A model generated the notes under the pieces. It was not told where the DNA came from, searched no databases, and worked only from the letters and a program-made list of their open reading frames with translations. From the NCBI RefSeq assembly GCF_008312935.1, contig NZ_VSZO01000002.1, positions 124,001-188,000 on the forward strand: a DNA stretch of 64,000 bases, read 5' to 3'. Shown piece after piece: positions 17,087-27,176 of the stretch. Positions within the stretch are counted from its first letter, which is position 1. Each line of letters begins with the position of its first letter. The position numbers were made by a program, and so were the translations under genes. The stretch is from Roseiconus lacunae (GTDB lineage Bacteria > Planctomycetota > Planctomycetia > Pirellulales > Pirellulaceae).

Positions 17087-18877
17087 ATGGTCCAGCCTCT
17101 ACGGCCTTTCGCAACCATGCGGACGCTTGCCATCCTGTGTGGCGCGTTGTTGCTTGCAAATCTACCCGGCCAACCGCCCGTCTATGGCGACGATGCCAAC
17201 CCCGTCGTCGCCGTCGTCAATGCGGATCCCATCACGCGGCAAATGCTGGCCGACGCCACGCTTGCGCGATACGGCGATTCCGTGCTCGACAACGTCATCA
17301 TCAATCGTCAACTGATCCTTGAAGCTTGCAATGACCGTGGAATGCAAGTCTCCCAAGCCGAAGTTAGCGAAGAAATCGGCCGCCTCGCCACCAAGTTCGG
17401 CTTCAGCGTCCAAGACTACCTGAAACTGTTGCAAGACGAACGCAATATCGATCCCGGACGCTACGGTCGAGAAATCATCTGGCCGATGCTGGCGCTTCGA
17501 AAACTGGTTGCCGATCAAGTCGAACCGACCGAGGAAGAGTTCAACCGAGCCTACGTCGCTCAGTACGGCGAAGCGGTCAAGTGCCGAATGATCATGGTCG
17601 CCGATCAACAAAAAGCTCAGATGCTGCACCGAGAAGCGGTCGCCAACCCAAGCAATTTCGCAACCCTTGCCAAACAAAACAGTGACGACGAAGTCAGTGC
17701 GAGTGTCGGCGGTTTGATTCCACCGATCCGCCGCTACATGGGTGATTCGCGAATCGAAGAAGCCGCGTTCGCTCTGGAGAAAAATGAGATTTCGCCGATT
17801 TTGCAAGTCGGCGATCAATGGATGTTCGTTCAAGCGGTCCGGCGGATGCCCGCGACGGTTCCCAACGCCCAAGCCATGCCGGCGATTCGCGAACAGATCA
17901 ATGATCGCATCCGCGACCAAAAGATGAAGACAGCTGCGACAGAGTTGTTCACTCAACTGCAGCGCGACGCTAACGTCGTTAAAGTCTTTGGGGATGAATC
18001 GCTCGAAAAACAGTATCCCGGTATTGCTGCGGTCGTCAACAACAGCCGAATTACGATCGCTCAATTGGCTGCCGAGTGCGTCAAGCGTCACGGCGATGAC
18101 GTTCTCGAAGGCGAAATCAATCGTAAGATTCTGAATCAAGCGCTATCCAAAGCCCAAAAGAAGGTGACTTCCGAAGACGTTCAAGCCGAGATTGAGCGAG
18201 CGGCAAAAGGCTATGGCTTTATCAAAGGCGACGGCTCGGCAGACATCGATGGCTGGATCGAATCGGTCACCAGCGATGGCGAGACAACGTACGAGATCTA
18301 TGTCAACGATGCGGTTTGGCCCAGCGTCGCACTGAAGAAACTTGTCGAAGATCGTGTCCATGTGACCGAACAAGACCTACAAGTCGGCTTCGAAAGCAAC
18401 TTTGGCCCTCGCGTCGAAGTCCTCGCTTGCGTCCTCGGTGACCAACGCACCGCCCAAAAAGTCTGGAAGATGGCTCGCGACAATCCATCCGAAGAGTTCT
18501 TTGGACGGTTGGCCGAAGACTATAGCATCGAACCGGTTTCGGCGAGCAACAGCGGAAAGGTGCCTCCGATTCGCAAGTACAGCGGTCAACCAACGATCGA
18601 ACGGGAAGCCTTCGAGTTGAAACCCGGCGAACTGAGCGGCGTGATCGGTGTGGGCGACAAGTACATCTTGCTAAAGTGCCAAGGCCGGACCCAACCAGTG
18701 GTCAGTGAACAATCGGCAGTCCGAGAAGAACTGGTTCGAGATCTTACCGAGCGAAAGTTCTCGGCAGAGATGGCCAAAGAGTTCGACAATCTGAAAGACA
18801 CCGCGGAAATTGAAAACTACTTCACCGCGGTTAAAGAGATTGCTTCGGCCTCTCGCTCGAACGCTACGCAGCGATAG
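17087..18877 (+). CDS. Exported peptidyl-prolyl isomerase with two parvulin/SurA-like modules
   Basis: 596 residues. Start ATG 17087 is set by AAGGAG at 17073-17078; an in-frame GTG overlaps that site. Signal peptide through LCGALLLANLPGQPPVYG. The mature protein is an internal duplication: module one (about 35-300) has a SurA_N-like helical part (VVNADPITRQML ... ILEACNDRG) and a PpiC rotamase domain (KCRMIMVADQQKAQ ... ASVGGLIPPIRRY ... ISPILQVGDQWMFVQ); module two (about 320-585) repeats it (VVNNSRITIAQLA ... EVLACVLGDQRTAQ ... NSGKVPPIRKYS ... LSGVIGVGDKYILLK). Such proteins act as periplasmic chaperones that isomerise Xaa-Pro bonds and help outer-membrane protein folding. Isomerase activity of either domain cannot be judged from the sequence alone. 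Confidence 0.88.
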   Translation: MVQPLRPFATMRTLAILCGALLLANLPGQPPVYGDDANPVVAVVNADPITRQMLADATLARYGDSVLDNVIINRQLILEACNDRGMQVSQAEVSEEIGRLATKFGFSVQDYLKLLQDERNIDPGRYGREIIWPMLALRKLVADQVEPTEEEFNRAYVAQYGEAVKCRMIMVADQQKAQMLHREAVANPSNFATLAKQNSDDEVSASVGGLIPPIRRYMGDSRIEEAAFALEKNEISPILQVGDQWMFVQAVRRMPATVPNAQAMPAIREQINDRIRDQKMKTAATELFTQLQRDANVVKVFGDESLEKQYPGIAAVVNNSRITIAQLAAECVKRHGDDVLEGEINRKILNQALSKAQKKVTSEDVQAEIERAAKGYGFIKGDGSADIDGWIESVTSDGETTYEIYVNDAVWPSVALKKLVEDRVHVTEQDLQVGFESNFGPRVEVLACVLGDQRTAQKVWKMARDNPSEEFFGRLAEDYSIEPVSASNSGKVPPIRKYSGQPTIEREAFELKPGELSGVIGVGDKYILLKCQGRTQPVVSEQSAVREELVRDLTERKFSAEMAKEFDNLKDTAEIENYFTAVKEIASASRSNATQR

Positions 18878-19007
18878 CAGTGGCTCGAACGACTGGTCAC
18901 CGGGAAGCTGAACTTCACAGACTGACATACTGTTGGTCTGCTGCGGCTTCAACTACGGTTCGCGAAAGTCGCTAATGATTAGATCCATTTGCGAATACGG
19001 ATTCGTA

Positions 19008-19077
19008 TCATCAGCCGACGGGCGTTAGCCTCGGTGCTTGCACCGAAGCCGGGGCTAATGCCATGCGGCTAATCCTA
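19008..19077 (+). repeat. Dispersed intergenic palindrome, copy 2
   Basis: CATCAGCCGACGGGCGTTAG left arm and GGGGCTAATGCCATGCGGCTA right arm, separated by about 20 bases; best-paired copy in the window. Confidence 0.8.
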
Positions 19078-19242
19078 AAATCGAGTTGGAACGAAGCGCT
19101 CGATACAACGGAGCTGTGACATCCGGGGCAGACGCCCGTCACCTATTCCTAGCTTCAAAATTCAGCGAAACGTGTCGCCGATCAATCACACGGATTGGAT
19201 TGCAACATCTTTTGGTTTTGGTTTGGGCTCAAGGTTCCCTTT

Positions 19243-19281
19243 GCCCGCTATTCGCGGGCGTCTGTGAAGGAGGGAGACGCC
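19243..19281 (+). other. Two mutually exclusive hairpins
   Basis: GCCCGC (19243-19248) pairs with GCGGGC (19254-19259), while GGCGTCT (19257-19263) pairs with AGACGCC (19275-19281). The two stems share bases, so only one can form. No T run and no gene directly downstream on this strand. Confidence 0.4.
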
Positions 19282-19496
19282 GATAGCGGAATAACTGAAA
19301 GCGATCTCAACAAGTTGCCCAGCGGACTTTCGCCCTAAGATGTAGATTCAGGCGTCCCTGACCATCTACAATTCCGCGTGCAATTGCTGGCGGTGCGTCA
19401 GTGCTGGCCAGACGGCACCACCGGCGGTCAGCGAAACAGAAACCGCCAGGAATGCCGTCCCAGCCACTTTGCGGCGACTGGTGACGGACGGCGGTA

Positions 19497-19569
19497 TGCC
19501 CCCACAAGGACTCGAACCTTGGACCCACTGATTAAGAGTCAGTTGCTCTACCAACTGAGCTATAGGGGC
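19497..19569 (-). tRNA. tRNA-Lys (anticodon CTT)
   Basis: 73 bases on the minus strand. Acceptor stem GCCCCTA pairs with TGGGGGC; D arm contains AGCTCAGTTGGTAGAGC; anticodon arm ACTGA-CTCTTAA-TCAGT gives anticodon CTT; T arm contains GGTTCGAGTCC. The discriminator base is A and no CCA is encoded. Flanks show no integrase or attachment-site duplication. Confidence 0.97.
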
Positions 19570-19941
19570 GGAGTGGTTTTTACGCCGCGCGGGGTTGTGG
19601 ATTACAACCGCTGCCCGACGATGGCCGTTGGTCTCGCTGGAAGACTCAACTGCGAAGCGGCAAACTCTAGCAAATCCCGTTGGCCTGCGGAAGGCGGACC
19701 TCGTTAATTTCCGCTAAACGGGTCAATTCCGCGAAGCCGGGGCCAATCGCGTTTCTTGAGCAATTCAGTCGAGATTCTTCAAGATGCCGAACCGTTTGGC
19801 CGAAAACCTTTCCTAGGCCCTCTGACCGGACGGCAGTAAGCCGATTTACGCCGCGGCCCACAGGCTGCCGCCAACGCCTGTGCACCTGTTTGATTTGCCA
19901 GCCCCTTCGATCGGCCCAGGCGATCTCAGACCTCCCCACCG
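19570..19941. other. Intergenic region upstream of tRNA-Lys and of a lipoprotein gene
   Basis: 372 bases between divergent tRNA-Lys and lipoprotein genes; must contain both promoters. Nothing else recognised. Confidence 0.4.
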
Positions 19942-20562
19942 ATGCCAAACCCCATGCTGACTCCGCAAAACACCTTTTTACGCGTCGATATGCAACGCTT
20001 CGGCTTGAAATTTGCCACCGTCGCGGTGTTGCTGTTCGGTGCCGCGGGCGGTTGTGCCCCATTGAAAACCCCCGGCATGAAGTCTTTGGACCTGATGTCA
20101 CCAAGCACCAGTATTCTGTCGCCCTTTGCCAAGCATAGCCCCAAGTATCGCTATGCCGACGGATCTCCAGCCCAAATGAACTATCCGGCAGACGGTTCGA
20201 TGACGATGGAAACCTATCAAAAGATCCGTGAAGCAAAGGCACAAAACGCGGTCGTCTTACAGGTCGCCAACGACAGTGAGCCGATCCGTGTGCTGCCGCT
20301 GCCGCCGGGAGAGAAGACGGCCTTCGTGAGTGAACTACTCGGCCAGACCGGATTGCTCAACAAGCTCGACCGAATCGAAGCGACCGTGTATCGCCCGACT
20401 CCGAATTCTATCGAAGGCGCGAAGATGGACATCGTCTTCGTCGACGAAGACACCATTGATCCGACCACCGACTATAGCTTGCGTCCGGGCGACCGAATTC
20501 AGGTTACCGAGGTGTCCGTAACGCCATGGGAAAGTTTGACCAACGCGGTCTTGCGCCGCTAA
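19942..20562 (+). CDS. Putative lipoprotein, unknown function
   Basis: 206 residues from ATG 19942; the ATG at 19990 (MQRFGLKF) would give a more typical signal peptide. The hydrophobic stretch FATVAVLLFGAAGGC ends in a lipobox Cys, so lipid anchoring is likely. The mature part includes VLPLPPGEKTAFVSELLGQ, IEATVYRPTP and ends with DYSLRPGDRIQVTEV, the last being reminiscent of beta-grasp domains in polysaccharide export proteins, although the match is too short to name a family. It stands alone, about 370 bases from tRNA-Lys. Confidence 0.6.
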   Translation: MPNPMLTPQNTFLRVDMQRFGLKFATVAVLLFGAAGGCAPLKTPGMKSLDLMSPSTSILSPFAKHSPKYRYADGSPAQMNYPADGSMTMETYQKIREAKAQNAVVLQVANDSEPIRVLPLPPGEKTAFVSELLGQTGLLNKLDRIEATVYRPTPNSIEGAKMDIVFVDEDTIDPTTDYSLRPGDRIQVTEVSVTPWESLTNAVLRR

Positions 20563-20757
20563 AGACGGTCGCGGGAGCGTCCCGGCGTTGCTTTAATCGC
20601 GAGCGGGATTGAAAAGCCCACCGGAGAGATCGGATTTTCTGGATCACTGGTCCGATGTTATCATGAAGCACCGTGCTATGAATAAGCACGTTCGTCAATC
20701 GCATTGACGATTCTGATCGCTTCTTTCTCCACTCGGCTCGTTCCGCTTCGTTGATCC

Positions 20758-22356
20758 ATGACGCAAATCGTGCATTGCCCCAAGTGTCAGTCCGCCGTCT
20801 CGATTCAGGCGGAGCAAGCGGGCACGCGTGTTCAATGCCCGAGCTGCCAAAAGATCTTCCTGGCACCGGCTGTGCTCGGTGCCGGTGGTGCTAGCGAAGA
20901 AGATGAGGACTGGTTGTCGCTCGCGCCGCCAGAGCCAACGAAGTCCCACCCAAAATCGACCGGGCCTACAGTGCCCCCATCCATCTCACCTGCGCCAAGT
21001 GATTCCATGCAGTCCGGTGGTGGGGCCAAACGCGATCAGGTCGAATCGCTTTCGGCGGCCGATTTGGCTGACGAAGACTCGGACAATCCGTTCGCTTCGA
21101 TCGAAACCTCATCCCCCAATCCGCCTTCGGGTGACGAAGACGATCCCTTCACGATGGCTCCCGTTTCGCAGCGACCGGTGTCCGACCAACCGTTCACTGA
21201 TTTATTTGCCGCTGACCAATCCGATGCATCAGACCCGTTCGCCTCCTTGCCAGAACTGGAGTCGTTCGGTGCCCCTAAAGCTGGCAGTGGCTCGGGGTCG
21301 CAATCGATGCCAGCGGCTCGGGAACCGAAAATCGAGTACGAGGATGAGTACCGGATTCGTTGTCCGATTTGTGAATCGATGTTGGTCGTCAAGGCTTCGC
21401 AAAGTGGGCAAACGGTGCGATGTGGTGACTGTCACGGCAAAGTAAAAGTTGGCCCGCCACCACGTAAACGAAAGAAAACGGAAGCCCCGTCGATTGAATC
21501 CGCGGCAACATTTCGTTTCACTGAGACGACGTCCAAAGGTCGTCCGGCCGATCCGATGAAACGCAGTGCCGAGGAGCTGTTAGAAGAGGCCTCGCGTGAG
21601 GAACCGGATGAAGAGCAGAAGTTGTCGATGGCGTTTGATACGCCGAGCGTTGCGAGTTGGATGCGCGCCGTCTTCGGGATTTTTTTGGATGTCGGTGTGA
21701 TCGTTCATCTGCTGGGGCTTTCGGTGATCTTGGCGGTTCCCGCTGCAATTATTTCACCTTACCCCACGCTGTCGGTGATCTTCGTACCGCTGGCACTGCT
21801 GGGTATCACGCTGACGGTGTCATGTGGGTTTGCGGTGCTTTTTTCGGTCGCCAATGATGCCGACCGAGTCGAAGACTGGCCAACGGTTGACCCGGCAGCT
21901 TGGTTCGAAACGTTATGGTTGGTAATCGCAGCGACCGCGATTTCGGTTGGCCCCGCTTACGTGATCTCGACGCTGGTCAGTGCTCCGCCGATTCTTGTAA
22001 TCTCCCTGGTGATGTTCTGTGTCTACGCGGTGTTCCCCATCGTGCTGTTGTCGATGCTGGATATGCAAACGGTCACGATGCCATTTTCGGCAGACGTGTC
22101 AAAGAGTTTGACTCGCTGCCAGGACGACTGGGGCATTTTCTACTTCAGCACCGGTGTGTTGTTCGCCGCATTATTCGGGTACTTCGTATTTGCCCCCCAA
22201 TCGCCGATGGGAATTGGGATCGGGATCGTCTTTTCGATCATGGCCGTGTTTGTTTACTTCGCCATTTTGGGGCGACTGGCGGTCGCGATTAGCGGCGTCG
22301 TCGAGTTGGGGGCCCTTGATAACCCGTCCGGTGACGACGAAGAAGCGGCGTCCTAG
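20758..22356 (+). CDS. Double zinc-ribbon multi-pass membrane protein
   Basis: 532 residues. Two treble-clef/zinc-ribbon motifs: CPKCQ...CPSCQ at about 7-30 and CPICE...CGDCH at about 200-225. Between them lies a Ser/Pro/Asp-rich disordered linker of about 160 residues. The C-terminal 230 residues hold five or six membrane helices (starting near 300 WMRAVFGIFLDVGVIVHLL). The architecture, with an N-terminal zinc ribbon plus membrane helices, recurs in planctomycetes, but no biochemical role is known to me. The ribbons probably face the cytoplasm and bind zinc, perhaps for protein interaction. Convergent with thiG. Confidence 0.7.
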   Translation: MTQIVHCPKCQSAVSIQAEQAGTRVQCPSCQKIFLAPAVLGAGGASEEDEDWLSLAPPEPTKSHPKSTGPTVPPSISPAPSDSMQSGGGAKRDQVESLSAADLADEDSDNPFASIETSSPNPPSGDEDDPFTMAPVSQRPVSDQPFTDLFAADQSDASDPFASLPELESFGAPKAGSGSGSQSMPAAREPKIEYEDEYRIRCPICESMLVVKASQSGQTVRCGDCHGKVKVGPPPRKRKKTEAPSIESAATFRFTETTSKGRPADPMKRSAEELLEEASREEPDEEQKLSMAFDTPSVASWMRAVFGIFLDVGVIVHLLGLSVILAVPAAIISPYPTLSVIFVPLALLGITLTVSCGFAVLFSVANDADRVEDWPTVDPAAWFETLWLVIAATAISVGPAYVISTLVSAPPILVISLVMFCVYAVFPIVLLSMLDMQTVTMPFSADVSKSLTRCQDDWGIFYFSTGVLFAALFGYFVFAPQSPMGIGIGIVFSIMAVFVYFAILGRLAVAISGVVELGALDNPSGDDEEAAS

Positions 22357-22411
22357 AGACGCTGTCCGGTGACCGCACAATGCCCCGCAGGGGTTCCGAT
22401 CCGGGCACGAT

Positions 22412-23254
22412 CTATTCGCGGTTGTTTTGATAAGGACGCGTGCTGATGACGCCTTCGGTGGGGCTGGATGCGGTGCCGTAAAGACGCTTGGGAATCCGGC
22501 CGGCAAGGAAGGCGTGACGCCCGGCGACCGCGGCATGCTTCATCGCGATCGCCATCTGGACGGGGTCACGGGCGTGCGCGATCGCTGTATTAAGCAATAC
22601 GGCGTCGCCACCAAGCTCGAACGCTTCGGCCACATCACTGGCCGTTCCGACTCCGGCGTCGATGATCACCGGGTACTCAGGATCGTCCTCCTTGAGGTAC
22701 TCCAGGATGATTCGCAAGTTATTCGGATTGAGCAAACCTTGGCCGCTTCCGATTGGGCTTCCGGCAGGCATCACGCTGGCCGCACCGGCTTGCTTGAGGC
22801 GTTGCGCGGTGACCGGGCAGTCACTCGTGTAGCAGAGTACCTGGAAGCCTTCTTTGGCAAGTTCTGCACACGCGGATACGGTTTCGGCGGGATCAGGAAG
22901 CAACGTCTTGCTGTCCCCCAGCACTTCTAACTTGACCCAATCGGCACCCGGGTTGCCAAGCGTTCGCAAGATTTCACGACCGAGCTTGGCCGCTCGAATG
23001 GCATCGGCCGCGGTGTAGCAACCGGCCGTGTTGGGAAGCAGCGTGTATCGATCGAGGTCGATGAAGTCGAGAATGTTTTTGCCGCCGCGTTCATACAATC
23101 GCTCACGCCGAACGGCGACGGTCACACAATCGGCACCGGATGCGTCCAGGCTGTCACGCATTTGCTCCATCGTGTCGTAACGGCCGGTGCCGACGATTAG
23201 TCGACTGTGCAAATCATGCCCACCGACGCGTAAAGGTTTCTCAGACGCTGGCAT
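22412..23254 (-). CDS. thiG: Thiazole synthase ThiG
   Basis: 280 residues from ATG 23254 ([12 protein letters not shown]); an upstream TTG extension overlapping thiS carries no family sequence. ThiG condenses 1-deoxy-xylulose-5-phosphate, dehydroglycine and ThiS-thiocarboxylate into the thiazole of thiamine. Seen: [24 protein letters not shown], the active-site Lys108 in [10 protein letters not shown], and the phosphate-binding [31 protein letters not shown] barrel of standard length. thiS lies just upstream on the same strand, so the two are likely cotranscribed; no TPP riboswitch is recognisable before thiS. Confidence 0.95.
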   Translation of the reverse strand: MPASEKPLRVGGHDLHSRLIVGTGRYDTMEQMRDSLDASGADCVTVAVRRERLYERGGKNILDFIDLDRYTLLPNTAGCYTAADAIRAAKLGREILRTLGNPGADWVKLEVLGDSKTLLPDPAETVSACAELAKEGFQVLCYTSDCPVTAQRLKQAGAASVMPAGSPIGSGQGLLNPNNLRIILEYLKEDDPEYPVIIDAGVGTASDVAEAFELGGDAVLLNTAIAHARDPVQMAIAMKHAAVAGRHAFLAGRIPKRLYGTASSPTEGVISTRPYQNNRE

Positions 23255-23379
23255 GAATCGTAGCAAACATTGGGTGACAGGAAATTGGGTGGTAGAAAGC
23301 GGACGGCGATGTGGTCGGTGGAGCCGATGGCAAATTTCACAAACAAGCGAAATAGAACGGTAGGATAACGCGAGGTCGA

Positions 23380-23583
23380 TCAACCGCCACCGACAAGCGT
23401 GACGACTTCGACCGCGTCACCATCACGAACGATCGCGCTCGCGTAGTCCTCGCGAGGCACAACGTCGGCGTTGACTTCGACCGCGAGGTAGTTGGGTGGG
23501 ACATCGACGGTGTCCAACAGTTGTTGAACGCTCATCTCGGTTTCCAAATCAACCGGGTCGCCGTTGACAGTGATTCTAATCAT
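23380..23583 (-). CDS. thiS: Sulfur carrier protein ThiS
   Basis: 67 residues with a beta-grasp (ubiquitin-like) pattern: [35 protein letters not shown] and [14 protein letters not shown]. The C-terminal Gly-Gly is adenylated and thiocarboxylated to hand sulfur to ThiG. The chain ends VGGG, still with the required terminal GG. Start ATG 23583. It precedes thiG by about 125 bases on the same strand. Confidence 0.93.
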   Translation of the reverse strand: MIRITVNGDPVDLETEMSVQQLLDTVDVPPNYLAVEVNADVVPREDYASAIVRDGDAVEVVTLVGGG

Positions 23584-23873
23584 AGGATGTCGTCGTTGGC
23601 CGCGGCCGATTGTGGTGACAGGGCGAATGGGGGCGAAGGCGTTTTATGAACCCGTTCCAGCCAACAGAGCCGACTCACCGCGTTGTCGACCGGAACAACT
23701 CTCCGACGCCTTCGGTTCGATTTGATTTGGAGGTAGCGGAACGCGCGAAGCGTTTCGATGATGTTCGATCAACGGTGAGAGGACGCACGAATGCCGTCTC
23801 ACCGAAAGCCTCGGCGGCTTCCGCTACGGGGCACCGATAAAGGGCCGTGGGGAGCGTTGGCGGCTCAGGGCAC

Positions 23874-24878
23874 TCAATCGTTGGCTTCGTCAAAGGCTGC
23901 GTCGAAGGCGCGACCGCTGGGCGAAAAGTCCAATTTCTTCGTGAACTCGCAGGCTTCGGCTGCACCAAAATCACGATCCATCCCGCTGTCTTCCCATTCG
24001 ATCGAAAGCGGTCCTTGGTAGCCAATATCGTTGAGGGCACGGATGATTTCTTCAAAGTTCACGCCGCCACGTCCGGGACTGCGAAAATCCCAACCGCGTC
24101 GGGCATCGCCGAAATTGATATGGCTACAATTAATTCCGCTCAACCCGTCGAGCGTCACGATCGCATCCTTGATGTGGACGTGGTAAATCCGGTCCGGAAA
24201 GCGACGGATGAACTTGACCGGATCGACGCCTTGCCAAATCAGGTGGCTAGGATCGAAGTTAAAGCCGAATTCGGGGCGATTGTCGAGCGCTTCGAGGGCG
24301 CGTTCGGCGGTGTAAATGTCAAAGGCGATTTCGGTCGGGTGAACTTCTAAGGCGAAGCGTACGCCACATTCACCGAAGACATCCATGATCGGATTGAAAC
24401 GCTCGGCGAGCAGGTTGAAACCGTCATCGATCATGCTCGGAGGCACCGGTGGGAACGAATACAGTAAGTGCCAAATGCTGCTGCCCGTGAAGCCGTTGAC
24501 GACTTCGACGCCGAATTTTTGCGCCGCTCGGGCCGTGTTCATCAATTCTTCGGCGGCTCTCTGGTTGACTCCATCGGGATCACCATCGCCCCACACGTAG
24601 TCCGGCAGGATCGCTTGGTGCCGTTGATCGATTCGGTCCAGCACCGCTTGGCCGGCGAGGTGGGCGCTTATCGCATGACATTGCAAGCCGGCGTCGTCGA
24701 GTGCCTGGCGTTTGTTGTCGCAGTAATCGACTTCGGCGAGCGCCTTGTCGACTTCAAAGTGATCCCCCCAACATGCAAGTTCGATCCCGTCGTATCCGAA
24801 CCCCTTGGTTTTTTCCACCATAGTGGTGAACGGAAGATCTGCCCATTGACCGGTAAAGAGAGTGACGGGGCGCGCCAT
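23874..24878 (-). CDS. Sugar phosphate isomerase/epimerase (xylose isomerase-like TIM barrel)
   Basis: 334 residues. Pattern of AP-endonuclease-2/xylose-isomerase-like barrels: [48 protein letters not shown] (metal-binding Glu and His), [27 protein letters not shown] and [14 protein letters not shown] (second metal Glu). These are metal-dependent cytoplasmic enzymes that move carbonyl groups or epimerise sugars, inositols or related compounds; planctomycetes have many. The substrate is not evident. The gene stands alone. Confidence 0.85.
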   Translation of the reverse strand: MARPVTLFTGQWADLPFTTMVEKTKGFGYDGIELACWGDHFEVDKALAEVDYCDNKRQALDDAGLQCHAISAHLAGQAVLDRIDQRHQAILPDYVWGDGDPDGVNQRAAEELMNTARAAQKFGVEVVNGFTGSSIWHLLYSFPPVPPSMIDDGFNLLAERFNPIMDVFGECGVRFALEVHPTEIAFDIYTAERALEALDNRPEFGFNFDPSHLIWQGVDPVKFIRRFPDRIYHVHIKDAIVTLDGLSGINCSHINFGDARRGWDFRSPGRGGVNFEEIIRALNDIGYQGPLSIEWEDSGMDRDFGAAEACEFTKKLDFSPSGRAFDAAFDEAND

Positions 24879-25707
24879 GGAGTACTCCGATAAAATAAGA
24901 TGTGATCGTGCGTACGGGAGGATAATTGAGTGCTCTGTTCCGAATCGAACGCCGTGTCTTAGCCTTGAGCATTGACATCGATTGTCGCCAAATCCGCAGT
25001 AAACGCCTTTGGGCGGAGCCTTAAGGCAAATTGAAACGCAGCACTCGCGGGGTATTGTGCGCTGGATTCATCTTCGACTGCAACAACCCCCGGACAAATG
25101 CCGACAGAGACTGCAGAACCGAAGCGAAAACCGTAAACCAAACGACTTTGGCACTCGATCAACGTCGCCAGCCCCTGCAATATGTTGGACCGGTACCTGG
25201 TGTTCGAGCCTGCGGCGGGTGCATTACGGACTAGAATGAATCGATCGTTAGCGGCGTTCTATCGGACGCGTTCGGGCGATCTTGATCATGGGAAGTCGCT
25301 CCGGATTGGGAAGGCCACCACCCAATCGGATTGGCATTATTTTCAAGAATTGATTCTGATTTTGCCCGCAAAGCGATTCCATTTGGCAAATCCGTTGAGA
25401 GTCCGGCCGCTTGGCTTAGAATGTGGCCGTCACCGAAGGTCAGACGTTGCACCGAAACGTAGAGCACGGGACCATTGCGCGATCGCACCACCATTGCGCG
25501 ATCGCAAAACGCGTGTATTTCGGCGGAGCGGATTCCGGGCAGACTGGATTTCCGGAGTGTGGAATTCGGGCAATGCGGACAACGCGTCCGCTTGGACATC
25601 TTTGCGACGACCAATCGGCCCCGCGTTCCGGTTGTTCGGGGTAAGATCTATTTGGGGCAAAACTGTCCCGCGTTGCAGCAAACTTTTCGCGACCAGCATA
25701 AATCTCA
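24879..25707. other. 829-base divergent intergenic region with a 16-base direct repeat
   Basis: Lies between the isomerase gene and pilT, which diverge. No credible gene. Contains two copies of CCATTGCGCGATCGCA (25472-25487 and 25491-25506). Confidence 0.45.
25472..25506 (+). repeat. Tandem 16-base repeat containing GCGATCGC
   Basis: Two identical 16-mers CCATTGCGCGATCGCA with a 3-base spacer, period 19. Each includes the palindrome GCGATCGC. It sits about 200 bases before pilT and could be a paired operator, but no regulator is known. Confidence 0.5.
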
Positions 25708-26916
25708 ATGGCTCATAAGAACGGCAAATCGGCTCCCGCAGCTCCTCGTGTCACCCAACCGACCACGATGGAGGCGGTCAAAGAACGTCTACGCAGCAGT
25801 CTGCTGAAGAAACGCGACGCGCTTGAAGTGGACAAGTTCTTCCGCGCCTTGGTCAAACTGGAAGGCAGCGATTTGCACATGAAAGTTGGCCAACCGCCGA
25901 TGGTGCGTGTTGGCGGCGAATTAAAACCGCTTAATCGCGGCCCAATCGACTCGGAGGAAATGGTCGAGCTGTTGCTGCCGATGATGGACGAGCGAAACCT
26001 GCTGATTTTTGAAGAAGAAGGCGGCGCTGACTTTGCGTACCTCTGCGAAGTCGACGGTGTTCGCTGGCGATTCCGGGTCAACATGCTCAAATCACTTGGC
26101 AATATCGGATTAGTTGCCCGGCGGATTAACAATTTTATCCCCGACTTTCGCGGGCTGTTTTTGCCCGATTCGATCGAGCAGCTCTGTCACTTCGAACAGG
26201 GCATGGTGCTACTCGCGGGGGTCACCGGTAGCGGTAAAAGTACGACGATCGGTTCGATGCTCAACTACATCAATTCGCTCTACCGCAAGCACATTTTGAC
26301 GTTGGAAGATCCGATCGAATTTATCTTCACCGAGGATAAATGCTTGATCAACCAACGGGAAATGGGGCAGGACGTCAAAGACTTTAACATCGGGATGAAG
26401 CACGCCGTTCGTGAAGACCCCGATATCATCCTGGTCGGCGAGCTACGGGATGAAGAGACATTCATGACGGCCATCCACGCCGCCGAAACTGGTCACTTGG
26501 TCTTCGGGACGATTCACGCCGCGAGTGCGTCGACCACGATCGGGCGGATTTTGGATTTGTTCCCCGAAGAAATGCACAATGCTATCCGCAGTGCGATCGC
26601 ATTTAACATGAAGGGAATCGTCGCTCAGAAGCTGCTCAGGAGCATCAAGCCGGGGGTCTCGCGAGTCCCGACGTGTGAGGTGATGACGTTCAATCCGACG
26701 ATCCGAAAACTGGTTTTGGAAGGTAAAGATGAAAAGCTGCCTGACGCGATCCGCATCGGCGCCGAAGATGGGATGCAAGACTTTACGATGAGTCTAAAGG
26801 GCCTGATCGACGACGAATTGATCGACCGACCGACCGCGTTTGCCGTCGCGCCGAACAAGGATGCCTTGAAAATGGCCCTCAAGGGGATCGACGTCAAAGC
26901 ACCGGGGATTTTGTAA
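25708..26916 (+). CDS. pilT: PilT-like twitching/retraction ATPase
   Basis: 402 residues. Hexameric AAA-like ATPase that depolymerises type IV pili at the inner membrane base. Seen: N-terminal PAS-like part with GSDLHMKVGQPPMVRV, Walker A GVTGSGKSTT (about 171-180), Asp box LTLEDPIEF, Walker B IILVGELRDEET (about 240-251), His box TGHLVFGTIHAASA, and the PilT C-terminal region that replaces the zinc finger of PilB/GspE. All catalytic residues are intact. An extra 40 residues at the N-terminus are polar. Followed after 260 bases by a GspE/PilB homologue that has lost these motifs. No pilin genes nearby. Confidence 0.92.
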   Translation: MAHKNGKSAPAAPRVTQPTTMEAVKERLRSSLLKKRDALEVDKFFRALVKLEGSDLHMKVGQPPMVRVGGELKPLNRGPIDSEEMVELLLPMMDERNLLIFEEEGGADFAYLCEVDGVRWRFRVNMLKSLGNIGLVARRINNFIPDFRGLFLPDSIEQLCHFEQGMVLLAGVTGSGKSTTIGSMLNYINSLYRKHILTLEDPIEFIFTEDKCLINQREMGQDVKDFNIGMKHAVREDPDIILVGELRDEETFMTAIHAAETGHLVFGTIHAASASTTIGRILDLFPEEMHNAIRSAIAFNMKGIVAQKLLRSIKPGVSRVPTCEVMTFNPTIRKLVLEGKDEKLPDAIRIGAEDGMQDFTMSLKGLIDDELIDRPTAFAVAPNKDALKMALKGIDVKAPGIL

Positions 26917-27176
26917 GAATCGTTCCGTGGCATGATCGCAAGGGCATCGCGGTGATCGGCAATCTCTAGCCGCGACGCACGACGACGCGTCCGTCCGTTT
27001 GTTTTTCCCTGACGGGAATTGTTCGGATGCCGGCTTCGATGACGCCGCTGCTGTGAGTACCTTATTGCGAGATCGGAGAAAACGCGACACCTCCAGCATG
27101 ACATTGTTCTGCCGAATGAGCGACGCGTCTCCGACATCAGTTTCCATCCCGTCCTCTTATCTCCGTCCCCGCCTTA

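Larger units (their letters stand above)
18878..19496. other. Intergenic region with palindrome copy and hairpins
   Basis: About 620 bases with no credible gene. Holds one dispersed palindrome copy (19008-19077), a related short GCAGACGCCCGTCACC stretch near 19120-19142, and two overlapping hairpins at 19243-19281. Confidence 0.5.

Noticed and set aside
17162-18139. 325-codon minus-strand frame over the parvulin gene
   Set aside because: Antisense shadow of a clear PPIase gene with signal peptide and ribosome site.
19497-19569. tRNA-Lys as integration site of a mobile island
   Set aside because: No integrase gene and no repeat of the tRNA 3' end found in the flanks.
23584-23873. Possible TPP riboswitch before thiS
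   Set aside because: No CUGAGA/ACCUGAUC-type thi-box sequence seen on the minus strand.
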